Assembly (NCBI GenBank): GCA_002482545.1
Contig: DLGF01000021.1
Location: 10,113 to 74,112, forward strand
DNA length: 64,000 nucleotides
Direction of reading: 5' to 3'
Source of the DNA: Sporomusaceae bacterium UBA7701
GTDB taxonomy: Bacteria; Bacillota; Negativicutes; Sporomusales; UBA7701
The notes below the pieces were generated by a model. It worked only from the letters and a program-made list of their open reading frames with translations, was not told where the DNA came from and made no database searches. Below are positions 33,170-41,303 of the stretch, piece by piece. Numbering within the stretch: position 1 is the stretch's first letter; every line of letters begins with the position of its first letter. A program made the translations under genes and the position numbers.

Positions 33170-33214
33170 AGCAAAGGCTGCCAAGAAGCAACGCGCTTCT
33201 TGGCAGCCTTTGCT
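33170..33214. terminator. Terminator between the hydrogenase operon and the peroxiredoxin gene
   Basis: A perfect 20-bp stem (33170-33189 with 33195-33214) and a 5-base loop AACGC. It sits between convergent genes and can serve both directions. Confidence 0.85.
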
Positions 33215-33219
33215 GTAAG

Positions 33220-33816
33220 CTAGTAATACCCGGCCATGCTGAGCTCCCGCTTGATTCCGGGCATTCCGGGGACCCAGCCGGCGGGAACGCCTTCACCGGT
33301 GGCTTCGCCATACTGGATGCCCTCGAGGGTCCGGACGATTTCCTTTACGTTGCGGGCAACCTCCCGCGGGTACACCGAATAATAGCGGATCCGGCCCTCA
33401 GGGTCGATGATGAAGCTCGATCGGTACGCCGCGCCGGCCTCGTCGTTCAGCACCCCGTAAACGCGGGCGATTTTCCCTGTGCGGTCGGCCAGCAGCGGAT
33501 ACTGGACCTTCTGGGCGTTGGGCGATATTTCGTGAAATACCTTGTGAGCGGGGACACTGTCGGTGCTAACGGCAATCGCGGTGGCGTTCAAGTCGCCAAG
33601 ACAGGGGTAGACGGCGGCAACCGCCGCCAGTTCGGTCGGTCAGACAAACGTAAAGTCACCGGAATAGAAAAACAGCAAAAGCCATCTGCCCCGGTAATCG
33701 CTCAGGCAGACTTTGATCTCCCGGCCCTGGTAATAGGCCGGGGCGCAAAACTCCGGGGCGGGTTCCTCCAGCCTGAAGCACTGCCGGACGACCGGCGGGG
33801 TCGTGCAAGTTTCCAT
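33220..33816 (-). CDS. prxU: Selenocysteine-containing peroxiredoxin (PrxU-type)
   Basis: Reads as a 198-residue peroxiredoxin if the in-frame TGA at 33642-33640 is selenocysteine 59. The frame is intact on both sides: ...FFYSGDFTFV-U-PTELAAVAAVYP..., so Sec falls exactly on the peroxidatic residue of the family's FTFVCPTE motif. Downstream family blocks are AVSTDSVPAHKVFHE, KVQYPLLAD and AYRSSFIIDPEGRIRYY. The start ATG (33816) has AAGGAGG 7 bases upstream. A 6-bp GC hairpin with GGUU loop lies 12-27 bases after the UGA, as expected of a bacterial SECIS. No later resolving Cys is visible, so a partner thiol is needed. It would reduce H2O2 and organic hydroperoxides beside the hydrogenase. 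Automatic pipelines would call it truncated or a pseudogene. Confidence 0.85.
33613..33628 (-). promoter_or_regulatory. Candidate bacterial SECIS element
   Basis: On the mRNA strand GGCGGC-GGUU-GCCGCC begins 12 bases after the UGA, and the loop lies 18-21 bases after it. Distance, GC stem and a G/U-containing apical loop match known bSECIS hairpins recognised by SelB. Confidence 0.7.
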
Positions 33817-33899
33817 GCGTCAGCCTCCTTCGGCTTTTGCTATATCTTATGTCGGTCAAGGCGTTATGTAACTATGGCTGTGGCCAGGAATACCGCTTG

Positions 33900-33929
33900 T
33901 TGAACTTGGCGGGCGGAGCGTGCTACAAT
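33900..33929 (+). promoter_or_regulatory. Sigma-A promoter of the phosphohexomutase gene
   Basis: TTGAAC (33900-33905), 18-bp spacer, TACAAT (33924-33929) with an extended TG at 33921-33922. Confidence 0.6.
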
Positions 33930-33987
33930 AACCCTGACGGCCGCCGGCAAAGACCGGCTGCGCCATTCGATTCGGAAGGAGCATATC

Positions 33988-35337
33988 ATGAGTATCTTTC
34001 AGGCCTGTGATATTCGCGGCATTGCCGGGCAGGACCTCACCGACGGCATGGTCCGCAACATAGCGCTGGCGGTAGGCGTTAAGCTGGCTGGGCAGGAAGT
34101 GGTGGTCGGAGGCGACATCCGCCTGTCGACGCCGGGGTTTCAGCGCATTGTCGCGAACGCCCTCGCCGGCTCCGGCTGCCGCGTTTACGATATCGGAACC
34201 GTCGCCACCCCGGTCTTTTACTACGCCCTGAAACGCACCGGGGCCGCCGGCGGGGTGATGATCACCGCCTCCCACAACCCCGCTCCCTATAACGGCCTGA
34301 AGCTGGTTCTCGGCCCGGAGCCGGTCACCGAGGAAGACATCGCCGGGATTGAGCGGCTGACCGCCGCAAATGCCGCTGTCCGGGGCGAGGGCGAGATCAT
34401 CTGCCTGGACCTGGTTGAGGAATACATCCGTTTTACCGCGGCTCTGGCTCAAGGCGACGGCCTCAGGGTGGTGGTCGACGCCGGCAACGGCGCCACGGCC
34501 CGGATCGCACCGCGGCTGTTCCGCCAGGCCGGCTATGATGTGGTGGAGCTTTACTGCACGCCCGACGGCAATTTCCCCAACCGCCCGCCCAACCCGGCGC
34601 TGGCCGAGAACCTGGCCGCGCTGGGTGCGAAGGTGCGGGAGCACAAGGCCGCCCTCGGCGTCGCCTTCGACGGCGACGGGGACCGGGTGGGCGCCGTGGA
34701 CGAAACCGGGCGGCCGGTGGCCAACGACGACATACTGGTGCTTATTTCCCGGCAATATTTGGCCCAGGGGCCGGGGACGGTCATCTATGACGCCAAGTGT
34801 TCCATGGTCGTGCCGGAGGAGATCGCCAAAGCCGGGGGCCGGGCGGTTATGGCCCGGGCCGGGCACACCTTCAGCAAGGCGGCCTTCCGGCGGGAAAATG
34901 CCGTTTTTGCTGGGGAAATCAGCGGCCACTTCTTTTTCCGCGAGCTGGGCTATGACGACGGCATGTTCGCCGGCCTGAAGATCGCCCAAATCGCCGCCGC
35001 GGAGGGCTCGCTGGCCGTTCTCGCCGGCTCGGTGCCCAACTATCTCCTCACCCCCGACATTCGCGTACCCTATCCCGGCAAGGACAAGGAAGCCATCCTG
35101 GCGGCGGCGGCCGAGCGACTGGCCGCATACCGGCCCAACCGGATCGACGGGGTTCGGATCGAGTTCGCCGACGGCTGGGGAATGATCCGCGCCTCGGTCA
35201 CCGAGCCCCTGTTCACCCTGCGCTTTGAAGCCAAAACCCAAGGCCGCCTGGCCGAGATCGAAACCCTTCTCCTGGAGGCTTTGCCGCCGGAGGTGGCCGC
35301 CGGCGTGCGGGCGAAAATGCAGCAGCCGGCCGGGTGA
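33988..35337 (+). CDS. Phosphomannomutase / phosphoglucomutase
   Basis: An alpha-D-phosphohexomutase of 449 residues that interconverts hexose 1- and 6-phosphates for glycan precursor synthesis. Four-domain order is clear: N-terminal FQACDIRGIAGQDL, phosphoserine loop GGVMITASHNPAPYNG (active Ser), Mg loop VAFDGDGDRVGAVD, sugar-binding GHTFSKAAFRRENAVFAGEISGHFFF and C-terminal RIEFADGWGMIRASVTEP. It resembles AlgC/ManB-type dual-specificity enzymes more than GlmM. It has its own promoter and is followed by a hairpin. Confidence 0.9.
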   Translation: MSIFQACDIRGIAGQDLTDGMVRNIALAVGVKLAGQEVVVGGDIRLSTPGFQRIVANALAGSGCRVYDIGTVATPVFYYALKRTGAAGGVMITASHNPAPYNGLKLVLGPEPVTEEDIAGIERLTAANAAVRGEGEIICLDLVEEYIRFTAALAQGDGLRVVVDAGNGATARIAPRLFRQAGYDVVELYCTPDGNFPNRPPNPALAENLAALGAKVREHKAALGVAFDGDGDRVGAVDETGRPVANDDILVLISRQYLAQGPGTVIYDAKCSMVVPEEIAKAGGRAVMARAGHTFSKAAFRRENAVFAGEISGHFFFRELGYDDGMFAGLKIAQIAAAEGSLAVLAGSVPNYLLTPDIRVPYPGKDKEAILAAAAERLAAYRPNRIDGVRIEFADGWGMIRASVTEPLFTLRFEAKTQGRLAEIETLLLEALPPEVAAGVRAKMQQPAG

Positions 35338-35351
35338 CAACCAGCGCCGGG

Positions 35352-35390
35352 AGAAGAGGATTTGCCCCTTTAGGCGGCGAATCCTCTTCT
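35352..35390 (+). terminator. Hairpin after the phosphohexomutase gene
   Basis: AGAAGAGGATT and AATCCTCTTCT form an 11-bp stem with an internal TGCC/GGCG extension. The U-tract is weak (TTGAATT). Confidence 0.6.
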
Positions 35391-35425
35391 TGAATTCCAA
35401 TATAAAATTTTAAAGGAGCCCCGGC

Positions 35426-36208
35426 ATGAAGATTCACGTACTGGCCAGCGGCAGTACCGGAAACGCAACCTACATCCAGATGGGCGAGACCAATATTCTG
35501 GTCGACGCCGGCATCAGCACGAAAAGAATTAAACAGGCGCTAAACGCCGTCGGTACGTCCATTGACGAACTGGACGCAGTGCTTGTCACCCATGAGCATC
35601 GGGACCATATCTGCGGTCTGCGGACCCTCACCCGCCGCCACAAGGTGCCGGTGTACGCCCGACCCGCCGCCTGGGAAGCGATGGACAGCCAGTACGGGCC
35701 CGAAGTGGCGGCCGGGGAATGCCGCCGGGACCTGACCGACAGCCTGGACATCGGCACCGTCAAGGTCGAACCCTTCCGCATCTCCCACGACGCGGCCGAC
35801 CCGGTCGGGTTCAGCTTTTACCAGGGGGCGACCAAATGCGGCTTTGCCACTGACCTGGGCTTTGTCACCGACACGGTGAAAAAGGGGCTGGCGCTGTCCG
35901 ACGCCCTGGTCCTTGAAGCCAATCACGATATCGACATGCTGAAGCAGGGCTCTTATCCCTGGTTTTTGAAACAGCGCATTCTCAGCAACCGCGGCCACTT
36001 GGCCAATACCGACGCCGGCTGGACGCTGGCCCGGCTGCCGCGCAAGAAAGAATGCCACACCTTCCTGGCCCACCTCAGCCAGGAAAACAACCGGCCGGAA
36101 CTGGCCGAGCAAACCGTGGCCGATATTTTAGAAGAGCAGGGCGTCAAGCTGGGCACGGAAATCGTTCTGCACCTTGCCCGCCCGGACCGCACGGTCGGCA
36201 TGGAGTAA
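35426..36208 (+). CDS. yycJ: MBL-fold metallohydrolase, YycJ/WalJ family
   Basis: A 260-residue metallo-beta-lactamase-fold nuclease-like protein. Zinc ligands lie in VLVTHEHRDHICGL (HxHxDH), FRISHDAADPVG and the C-terminal HLSQENN. The start KIHVLASGSTGNATYI is typical of YycJ. In many Firmicutes this gene follows the walRK two-component genes and precedes htrA and rlmH. Here the yycJ-htrA-rlmH end of that cluster is conserved without walRKHI. YycJ proteins have been linked to DNA double-strand break processing and wall homeostasis. Confidence 0.9.
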   Translation: MKIHVLASGSTGNATYIQMGETNILVDAGISTKRIKQALNAVGTSIDELDAVLVTHEHRDHICGLRTLTRRHKVPVYARPAAWEAMDSQYGPEVAAGECRRDLTDSLDIGTVKVEPFRISHDAADPVGFSFYQGATKCGFATDLGFVTDTVKKGLALSDALVLEANHDIDMLKQGSYPWFLKQRILSNRGHLANTDAGWTLARLPRKKECHTFLAHLSQENNRPELAEQTVADILEEQGVKLGTEIVLHLARPDRTVGME

Positions 36209-36226
36209 CGATGGGAGGGACACGGG

Positions 36227-37342
36227 ATGAATCCAGTCTATAAACGGCTCGCGCCTTATTTTATCATTGCCGTTGTCGGCGCCCTCATCGGCGGCGGCCT
36301 CGTCCTGGGGTATGGCGGCCAGTATCTGGCCGGATCGGCTCCGGCGAGACAAGCCGCGCCAAGCCCTCTTGCCGCATCGCGGGCCTACGCCCAGCTCTCG
36401 GAGGCCCGCAACACGGCGGTCGTCCGGGCCGCCCAGGCCGTCGGGCCGGCAGTGGTCGGCATCGTCAACAAAGCCTACGCCCGCGACAACTTCAACCGCC
36501 GGGTCGTGATCGACCAGGGAGCCGGATCAGGGGTCATCTTTGACGCCAACGGCCTCATCGTGACCAATAACCATGTGGTGGAAAACGCCCAGGAACTGGC
36601 TGTCTCGCTGGCTGACGGGCGAACCTTCACCGGCCGGGTGCTTGGCACCGACCCCTATACCGACCTGGCGGTGGTGAAAGTCGACGCCGCCGGATTGCCT
36701 GCCGCTGTGCTGGGCGACTCCGACAGCCTGGTGGTCGGGGAGCCGGCCATTGCCATCGGCAACCCGCTCGGAATGGAGTTTCAAGGCAGCGTCACCGTCG
36801 GGGTGATCAGCGCCCTGAACCGTTCGATCGATATCGGCGAGCGCCGCTTTAAACTCATCCAGACCGATGCCGCCATCAACCCCGGCAACTCCGGCGGGGC
36901 GCTGGTCAACGCCGACGGGGTCGTGGTCGGCATCAACAGCGCCAAAATCTCCGTGCCCGGGGTGGAAGGCATCGGCCTGTCCATCCCGGTGAACACCGTG
37001 CGGCCCATCATCCAGTCGATCCTTGAAAAGGGCCGGGTCGTCCGGGCTTACCTCGGCGTGGGGATCATCGACCGGAACATGGCGGCCCGCTACGGCTATG
37101 AACTCAAAACCGACAAGGGCGTTTACGTGGCCCGGATTGTTCCCGGCGGACCTGCGGACCAAGCCGGCCTGCACGAGGGCGACATCATCCTGAAAATCGC
37201 CGGCGCCGAGACCAATAGCGCCGCCGATCTGAGGGCGGCTCTGGACGCCCAGGCAGTCGGCTCCCGGGTGGAGGTCATCGCCGTCCGCAAAGGCCAGACG
37301 CTGTCCTTCACCCCTGTGGTGGAAGAAATGCCGAGGCAATAA
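36227..37342 (+). CDS. htrA: HtrA/DegP-type serine protease with PDZ domain
   Basis: A 371-residue membrane-anchored S1C protease for extracytoplasmic protein quality control. One N-terminal TM helix (about 10-30) precedes the trypsin-like domain with the triad His in VTNNHVVENA, Asp in YTDLAVVKVD and Ser in INPGNSGGALVN. A PDZ domain follows from about residue 275 (YVARIVPGGPADQAGLHEGDII). ATG 36227 follows GGAGGGAC. It lies 18 bases after yycJ and 2 bases before rlmH, so all three are cotranscribed. Confidence 0.93.
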   Translation: MNPVYKRLAPYFIIAVVGALIGGGLVLGYGGQYLAGSAPARQAAPSPLAASRAYAQLSEARNTAVVRAAQAVGPAVVGIVNKAYARDNFNRRVVIDQGAGSGVIFDANGLIVTNNHVVENAQELAVSLADGRTFTGRVLGTDPYTDLAVVKVDAAGLPAAVLGDSDSLVVGEPAIAIGNPLGMEFQGSVTVGVISALNRSIDIGERRFKLIQTDAAINPGNSGGALVNADGVVVGINSAKISVPGVEGIGLSIPVNTVRPIIQSILEKGRVVRAYLGVGIIDRNMAARYGYELKTDKGVYVARIVPGGPADQAGLHEGDIILKIAGAETNSAADLRAALDAQAVGSRVEVIAVRKGQTLSFTPVVEEMPRQ

Positions 37343-37344
37343 CC

Positions 37345-37824
37345 ATGCGGATATCTATCGTAACGGTCGGTAAAATAAAAGAACGGTACCTGACCGAAGG
37401 CATCGCGGAATTCACCAAGCGGCTCACCCCCTTTTGCCGCCTCGACATCGTCGAAGTGGCAGAAGAACGCATGCCGGAAAACCCCTCCGGCGCAGATAAG
37501 GCCAAAGCCCTCGCCCGGGAAGGGGAACGGATTTTGAAAGCCGTTCGGGCCGGAAGCCATCTCATCGTCCTCGACCTGGGCGGCCGGCAACTCAGCTCCG
37601 AAGAACTCGCCGCGAAACTCGACGCCCTGGCCCTCGCCGGCCAGAGCGACCTCACCTTCGCCATCGGCGGCGCCTTCGGCCTCGCCCCCGCCGTGACTGC
37701 CGCCGCCCAGGACAAGCTCTCCTTCTCCAAAATGACCTTCACCCACCAAATGATCCGCCTGCTGCTGCTGGAGCAGATTTACCGGGCCTTCAAGATCAGC
37801 CGGGGGGAACCGTACCATTGGTAG
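37345..37824 (+). CDS. rlmH: 23S rRNA (pseudouridine1915-N3) methyltransferase
   Basis: A SPOUT-class methyltransferase of 159 residues acting on helix 69 of 23S rRNA. Family features are MRISIVTVGKIKERYL, LIVLDLGGRQLSSEE, FAIGGAFGLAP and the C-terminal knot FSKMTFTHQMIRLLLLEQIYRAFKI ending GEPYHW. The last codons are the integration target of staphylococcal SCC elements (orfX). Here the GC content falls sharply just after the stop codon, and copies of this gene end recur at 39641-39791 and 41304-41325. Confidence 0.95.
   Translation: MRISIVTVGKIKERYLTEGIAEFTKRLTPFCRLDIVEVAEERMPENPSGADKAKALAREGERILKAVRAGSHLIVLDLGGRQLSSEELAAKLDALALAGQSDLTFAIGGAFGLAPAVTAAAQDKLSFSKMTFTHQMIRLLLLEQIYRAFKISRGEPYHW
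37801..37824 (+). repeat. att-like site 1 (rlmH 3' end)
   Basis: The last eight codons of rlmH, with core GGGGAACCGTACCATTGGTAG. The same core, GGAGAACCATACCACTGGTAA, recurs at 41305-41325. A diverged version lies at 39771-39791. All three are in the same orientation. Confidence 0.65.
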
Positions 37825-37892
37825 CTGCAACGGTGCTATAAAAACGTACTTTGCTGAACCATTAAAATAGGAATAGAGCTGGGATTAATTCG

Positions 37893-37930
37893 AAGTCCTG
37901 CAAGATGTTGAAATCTTGCAGGACTTTTGT
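37893..37930 (+). terminator. Terminator downstream of rlmH
   Basis: AAGTCCTGCAAGAT and ATCTTGCAGGACTT form a perfect 14-bp stem followed by TTGTTCTT. Confidence 0.9.
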
Positions 37931-38293
37931 TCTTAGGAACATTAGCAGTAGTTAAAAATATGGACCGAAGCCGTTCCAATGGATAGTTATGACACGCAAC
38001 AAATTGAAAGTCACTGCTATAGAGCTCTGCGGTTATGATCTATTTCCCTCAAACTTACCATTGGTGCTCTGGTACTGTAGACGCGTGGAGAAGTGGGACT
38101 AAGGCTAAAGTAATCTCGGTTGTAGGCTATTTTGTAGAGTAGTAGGAAGAGTCAAGTGGCAGGCTGAAGAAATTCAATGTGCCCTTTCTGAAGTTGAATT
38201 TATAAACAGGCTTATGGGTGTTGCGACTTGACATTCTAGTGAAAGAGGGGCGGGCTTTGTATAATTTTCGCACCAGACCGTATTGTTTAACAA
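37931..38293. other. Low-GC non-coding stretch beyond rlmH
   Basis: About 360 bases with no gene. One plus-strand frame at 38142-38231 is open and ends in a stop (VGRVKWQAEEIQCALSEVEF...), with no start or ribosome site. It may be the worn end of a lost gene. I see no RNA gene. Confidence 0.4.
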
Positions 38294-39358
38294 CTACAAA
38301 TTAATTGGCATCTTACCATATAAACGAACAGCATCCATCATAGCATGAACATTTTCTTGCGGCGTGGCGAGTGGTAATCCACAGCCGCTCGATACAATAT
38401 AGCCTTTGGGGCTATCGCCTGCTTTGCGAATACACTCTTTAACCTCAGCGAAAACATCATCGCGGGAGCCCCGCCAGAGGGTATCAGCAGGTTTGACATT
38501 GCCAGCAAGACAAACTCGGTCTCCGACCTCTTTTTTTGCTACCGCCAGATCAATTTGATTGTCAAGGCTCAAAATACTTGCTCCAATATCGGCCATATCG
38601 GTCAGAATTCTGGTGGTGTCTCCACAAATATGCAGGAACGGCCCGCTACCGAATCTTGCTTTAATTCGATCAGCAATCAATTTTAGATAAGGTGCGGCAA
38701 ATTCACGGAACTGCCTAGCCGCAATAATCGTACCTGAAGCAACTGGCTCGCAAATTCCCGGCTTTATGCCTATGTCACAGAATGCGTCAACCAGTCGCAA
38801 AATATTCTCAGTCGAAATTTTGAGTAGTTGATGAGCCATACTCGGGTTGCGCACAAGATCCTTAAGAAATAATTCTGTTCCTCTTACCGCCGCAGCGGTA
38901 GTTACCGGGCCGCCGAAAGAACAGCCTACACTCACTTCATTGCCTATTGCCTTTTCGAGAATTTCAAGCGACTGTATGCTAGCCAGCAGCCTGCCAGGTG
39001 AGCGAGGGTTTATCTCGGGCAACATATCAATAGCAGCATAATCTCTTAGTATCGGTTCAGCTACGAACGGAATGCCGTCTTCAGGATAAGTCAACTTAGT
39101 TCCCATCGCCTCTGCTATACCAAATAACCCTGGTCCATCGCCTACCGAATCATGTCCATAAATCCGAAAAGCGTTAATTTGAGCTTCGGCCATCAATTGT
39201 GCAGAATTATAGTATTTTGCGATAGGTCCTCCCATCAGCCGGTACGAGTGGTCGGAAACAAATGGCATACATAGTAATCTATCAATAGGCAAACCGTCCG
39301 CAAATGCCATGACACGCTCCTTAGGTGTCATCTGGTCTTTGTTTATTGATCTCATCAT
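38294..39358 (-). CDS. Uroporphyrinogen decarboxylase-family (corrinoid) methyltransferase
   Basis: A 354-residue protein of the UroD/MtaA/CmuA fold. These enzymes move methyl groups between a corrinoid protein and a thiol or folate in methylotrophic anaerobes. The zinc-site pattern is visible as PFLHICGDTT and, near the end, VSSGCGLPLATP. The N-terminus (MTPKERVMAFADGLPIDRLLCMPF) is typical. It is not HemE: it lacks that enzyme's N-terminal RQAGRY-type motif. The gene stands alone, with no corrinoid protein or MtaB/MtbB partner, within the low-GC island right after rlmH. ATG 39358 is used; the next ATG is directly adjacent. Confidence 0.8.
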   Translation of the reverse strand: MMRSINKDQMTPKERVMAFADGLPIDRLLCMPFVSDHSYRLMGGPIAKYYNSAQLMAEAQINAFRIYGHDSVGDGPGLFGIAEAMGTKLTYPEDGIPFVAEPILRDYAAIDMLPEINPRSPGRLLASIQSLEILEKAIGNEVSVGCSFGGPVTTAAAVRGTELFLKDLVRNPSMAHQLLKISTENILRLVDAFCDIGIKPGICEPVASGTIIAARQFREFAAPYLKLIADRIKARFGSGPFLHICGDTTRILTDMADIGASILSLDNQIDLAVAKKEVGDRVCLAGNVKPADTLWRGSRDDVFAEVKECIRKAGDSPKGYIVSSGCGLPLATPQENVHAMMDAVRLYGKMPINL

Positions 39359-39640
39359 GAATCACCTCTCCCAACATCTAGTAATATATTCGAGTATTGT
39401 TTACTCAGTTTTAAAATTCACATCTCTAAACCCAACCTTTCACCGTTTACTCGGTTCACTTGCAACAGTGTACTTTTATACTCATAAATTTTTTCTTTAT
39501 CTTCTATATACATTTTATACTTAATTGTTGCGCTTCTCAAGATATCTCGCATTCCGTATCGCACTCTGCGCAGGCAAAAAAAAATATTTCTTACGGTTTT
39601 GCGGCGTACATTCTTGTAAAAGTAATGGACCCCGTTTCAC

Positions 39641-39791
39641 CCTTCGGCCTCGCCCCGACCTCACCGCCGCCGCCAAAAAGCGGCTCTCCTTCTCCAAACT
39701 CACCTTCACCCACCAGATGATCCGCCTCCTGTTAGTGGAGCAGATCTATCGGGCGTTTAAGATAAGTAGAGGCGAGAAATATCACTGGTAA
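39641..39791 (+). pseudogene. Diverged rlmH 3'-end fragment (att-like site 2)
   Basis: About 150 bases matching the end of rlmH (37675-37824) at roughly three-quarters identity, including a readable ...LSFSKLTFTHQMIRLLLVEQ...YRAFKISRGEKYHW stop. A one-base deletion near its left end disrupts the upstream frame, and the rest of the gene is absent. It is too diverged to be a fresh duplication of the local rlmH, so it was probably imported with an element that recombined at this site. Confidence 0.85.
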
Positions 39792-39863
39792 TGGCGAAAA
39801 ACCTTATCAAAAAGGACAGGGTTTGAAATGGCTTGCCTCCACGAAGAATAAGGAAGTATGATC

Positions 39864-40382
39864 TTACTTCGACCATTGTTTAATTTCTTCTATCTCGGCT
39901 CTTGACAACCCTAATGATTCAAGAAAAATAGTATGCTCTGAAGGTGAAATCTGCTCAAAGAGCGTATGCCATTTTTTTGCTGCATTCTCGTCAAAGCCTG
40001 CTGAATTCATAAGTTTGTTCCAGGTTTGTTTAGTTATCAGTGCTGATGTTTTAAGAAAGTCATTATTTTTGAGCATACTTGCTATACACGCCTGTTGTTT
40101 TTTCAAATCCTGTATTTCAGTGTTTATCTGATTAAATCTATCCATCAAGATATTGCTATATTCTATATCTTCATATTCAAGTATTTGTTTAATTTCATCA
40201 AGTGGTAGTCCTGCTTTTCTAAAAGTGCATATTTTTTCAAGTCTTAATAAATCCTCATTAGAATATAGACGATAATTTGCTTCAGTTCTTGCACTAGGTG
40301 TCAGAAGACCGATTGAATCATAGTAAAGCAAAGTACTTCTGGAAAGATTGAACATTTTGCACAACTCACTTATCTTGAACAT
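39864..40382 (-). CDS. MerR family transcriptional regulator
   Basis: A 172-residue regulator with the MerR winged helix (FKISELCKMFNLSRSTLLYYDSIGLLTP, YRLYSNEDLLRLEKI) followed by the long dimer coiled coil. The C-terminal part is helical with no Cys metal site, so the effector is probably an organic molecule. ATG 40382 is 9 bases after AAGGAG. The TTG at 40391 touches that site. It is divergent from an SRPBCC-domain gene whose promoter has the MerR hallmark 19-bp spacer, so it very probably controls that gene. The codon use is low-GC, unlike the core genes. Confidence 0.88.
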   Translation of the reverse strand: MFKISELCKMFNLSRSTLLYYDSIGLLTPSARTEANYRLYSNEDLLRLEKICTFRKAGLPLDEIKQILEYEDIEYSNILMDRFNQINTEIQDLKKQQACIASMLKNNDFLKTSALITKQTWNKLMNSAGFDENAAKKWHTLFEQISPSEHTIFLESLGLSRAEIEEIKQWSK

Positions 40383-40420
40383 AATGGACAACTCCTTAAA
40401 AGCATTTATTTACCATATAT

Positions 40421-40451
40421 TTGACCTGTCTATAACTTTATAGTTTATGCT
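40421..40451 (+). promoter_or_regulatory. MerR-type promoter and operator
   Basis: TTGACC (40421-40426) and TATGCT (40446-40451) are separated by 19 bp. A perfect palindrome CTATAACTTTATAG (40430-40443) fills the spacer. The long spacer and central dyad are characteristic of MerR-activated promoters. Confidence 0.7.
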
Positions 40452-40482
40452 TAGTGTATAAAAAATAAAGAGGAGAATCAAT

Positions 40483-40947
40483 ATGGAAAATTCATTAAGG
40501 AAAGAATTTGTTCACAGAGTCAATATCATAGGCGACAAACAAAACGTTTTCAAAGCATTTTGTCCGATTGCGGAAAAAGAATGGGTGCCTAACTGGGACT
40601 GTACGCTGCTTTATTCCCAAACAGGAATAGCTGAGAAGAACTGCATATTTACCACCAAATCTGATAATATGCCAGAAATGGTATGGGTATGCAGCATTTA
40701 TGAACCAGGCAATGAAGTTGAATATGTAAGAATTATAACAGGATATTTTGTGACCGTTATAAACATAAAAACTACTCAAGTCAATGAATATACAGAATGC
40801 ATAGTCCAATATACGCACACCGCACTATCTGCTGGTGGCGCACATTATATTTTGAATAATTTCAGCGAAGAGCAGTTTTTACGGCAGATAGATCAATGGA
40901 AAGATGAAATTCCGGGTTATCTTAAAACATCAATAAGAGATATTTAA
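40483..40947 (+). CDS. SRPBCC (START-like) domain protein
   Basis: A 154-residue single-domain protein of the START/Bet v1 superfamily, a hydrophobic-pocket fold that binds or converts small organic ligands. Supporting sequence: VFKAFCPIAEKEWVPNWDCTLLY, a block typical of SRPBCC proteins, and a C-terminal helix (EQFLRQIDQWKDEIPGYLKTS) that closes the cavity. It is driven by the MerR-type promoter at 40421. Together they look like a ligand-induced binding or detoxification pair. No signal peptide is present. Confidence 0.75.
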   Translation: MENSLRKEFVHRVNIIGDKQNVFKAFCPIAEKEWVPNWDCTLLYSQTGIAEKNCIFTTKSDNMPEMVWVCSIYEPGNEVEYVRIITGYFVTVINIKTTQVNEYTECIVQYTHTALSAGGAHYILNNFSEEQFLRQIDQWKDEIPGYLKTSIRDI

Positions 40948-41073
40948 TGGAGTTAAAAAGAAGAAGCACCGGGACGTACATTTTGCTTCTGCGATAGCAG
41001 GTACTGGTCTCCAGCCAGAAGAATAATCAAGTGTGTTGTTGTGAAGCGGATTTTACGTCCCCTTGCTTCCTGA

Positions 41074-41283
41074 ATTGGTGGTGATGAGTTTGTGGTAGTT
41101 ACCTATCAGGCAGATAGATTATCAATTGAGGCGGCAGTTGATAAATTTGTGAGTGTAATTGACGACTATGGCTTGAATAACCCGCAATTACCGGTAAGTG
41201 TATCCGTGGGGTGGGCTGTTGATCATGGCAGGAGTTGTAATATGGACGTTCTTTTAAAAGCATTACACTCTCAGCCGTACTAA
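41074..41283 (+). pseudogene. GGDEF domain fragment (decayed diguanylate cyclase)
   Basis: Starts directly after a stop codon with IGGDEFVVVTYQADRL and continues through the end of a GGDEF domain (QLPVSVSVGWAVDHG) to a stop. No start codon with a ribosome site or upstream half of the gene exists. It is a gene remnant inside the island. Confidence 0.75.
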
Positions 41284-41303
41284 TTTCGCTGTTATACCCG
41301 ATA

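Noticed and set aside
33220..33816. Peroxiredoxin as a simple pseudogene
   Set aside because: There is one interruption only, a UGA exactly at the catalytic residue, with an intact frame, a strong start site and a SECIS-like hairpin. A random nonsense mutation is less likely.
38228..38265. TTGACA ... TATAAT near 38228-38265 as a promoter
   Set aside because: The spacer is about 26 bases, too long, and the gene downstream reads in the opposite direction.
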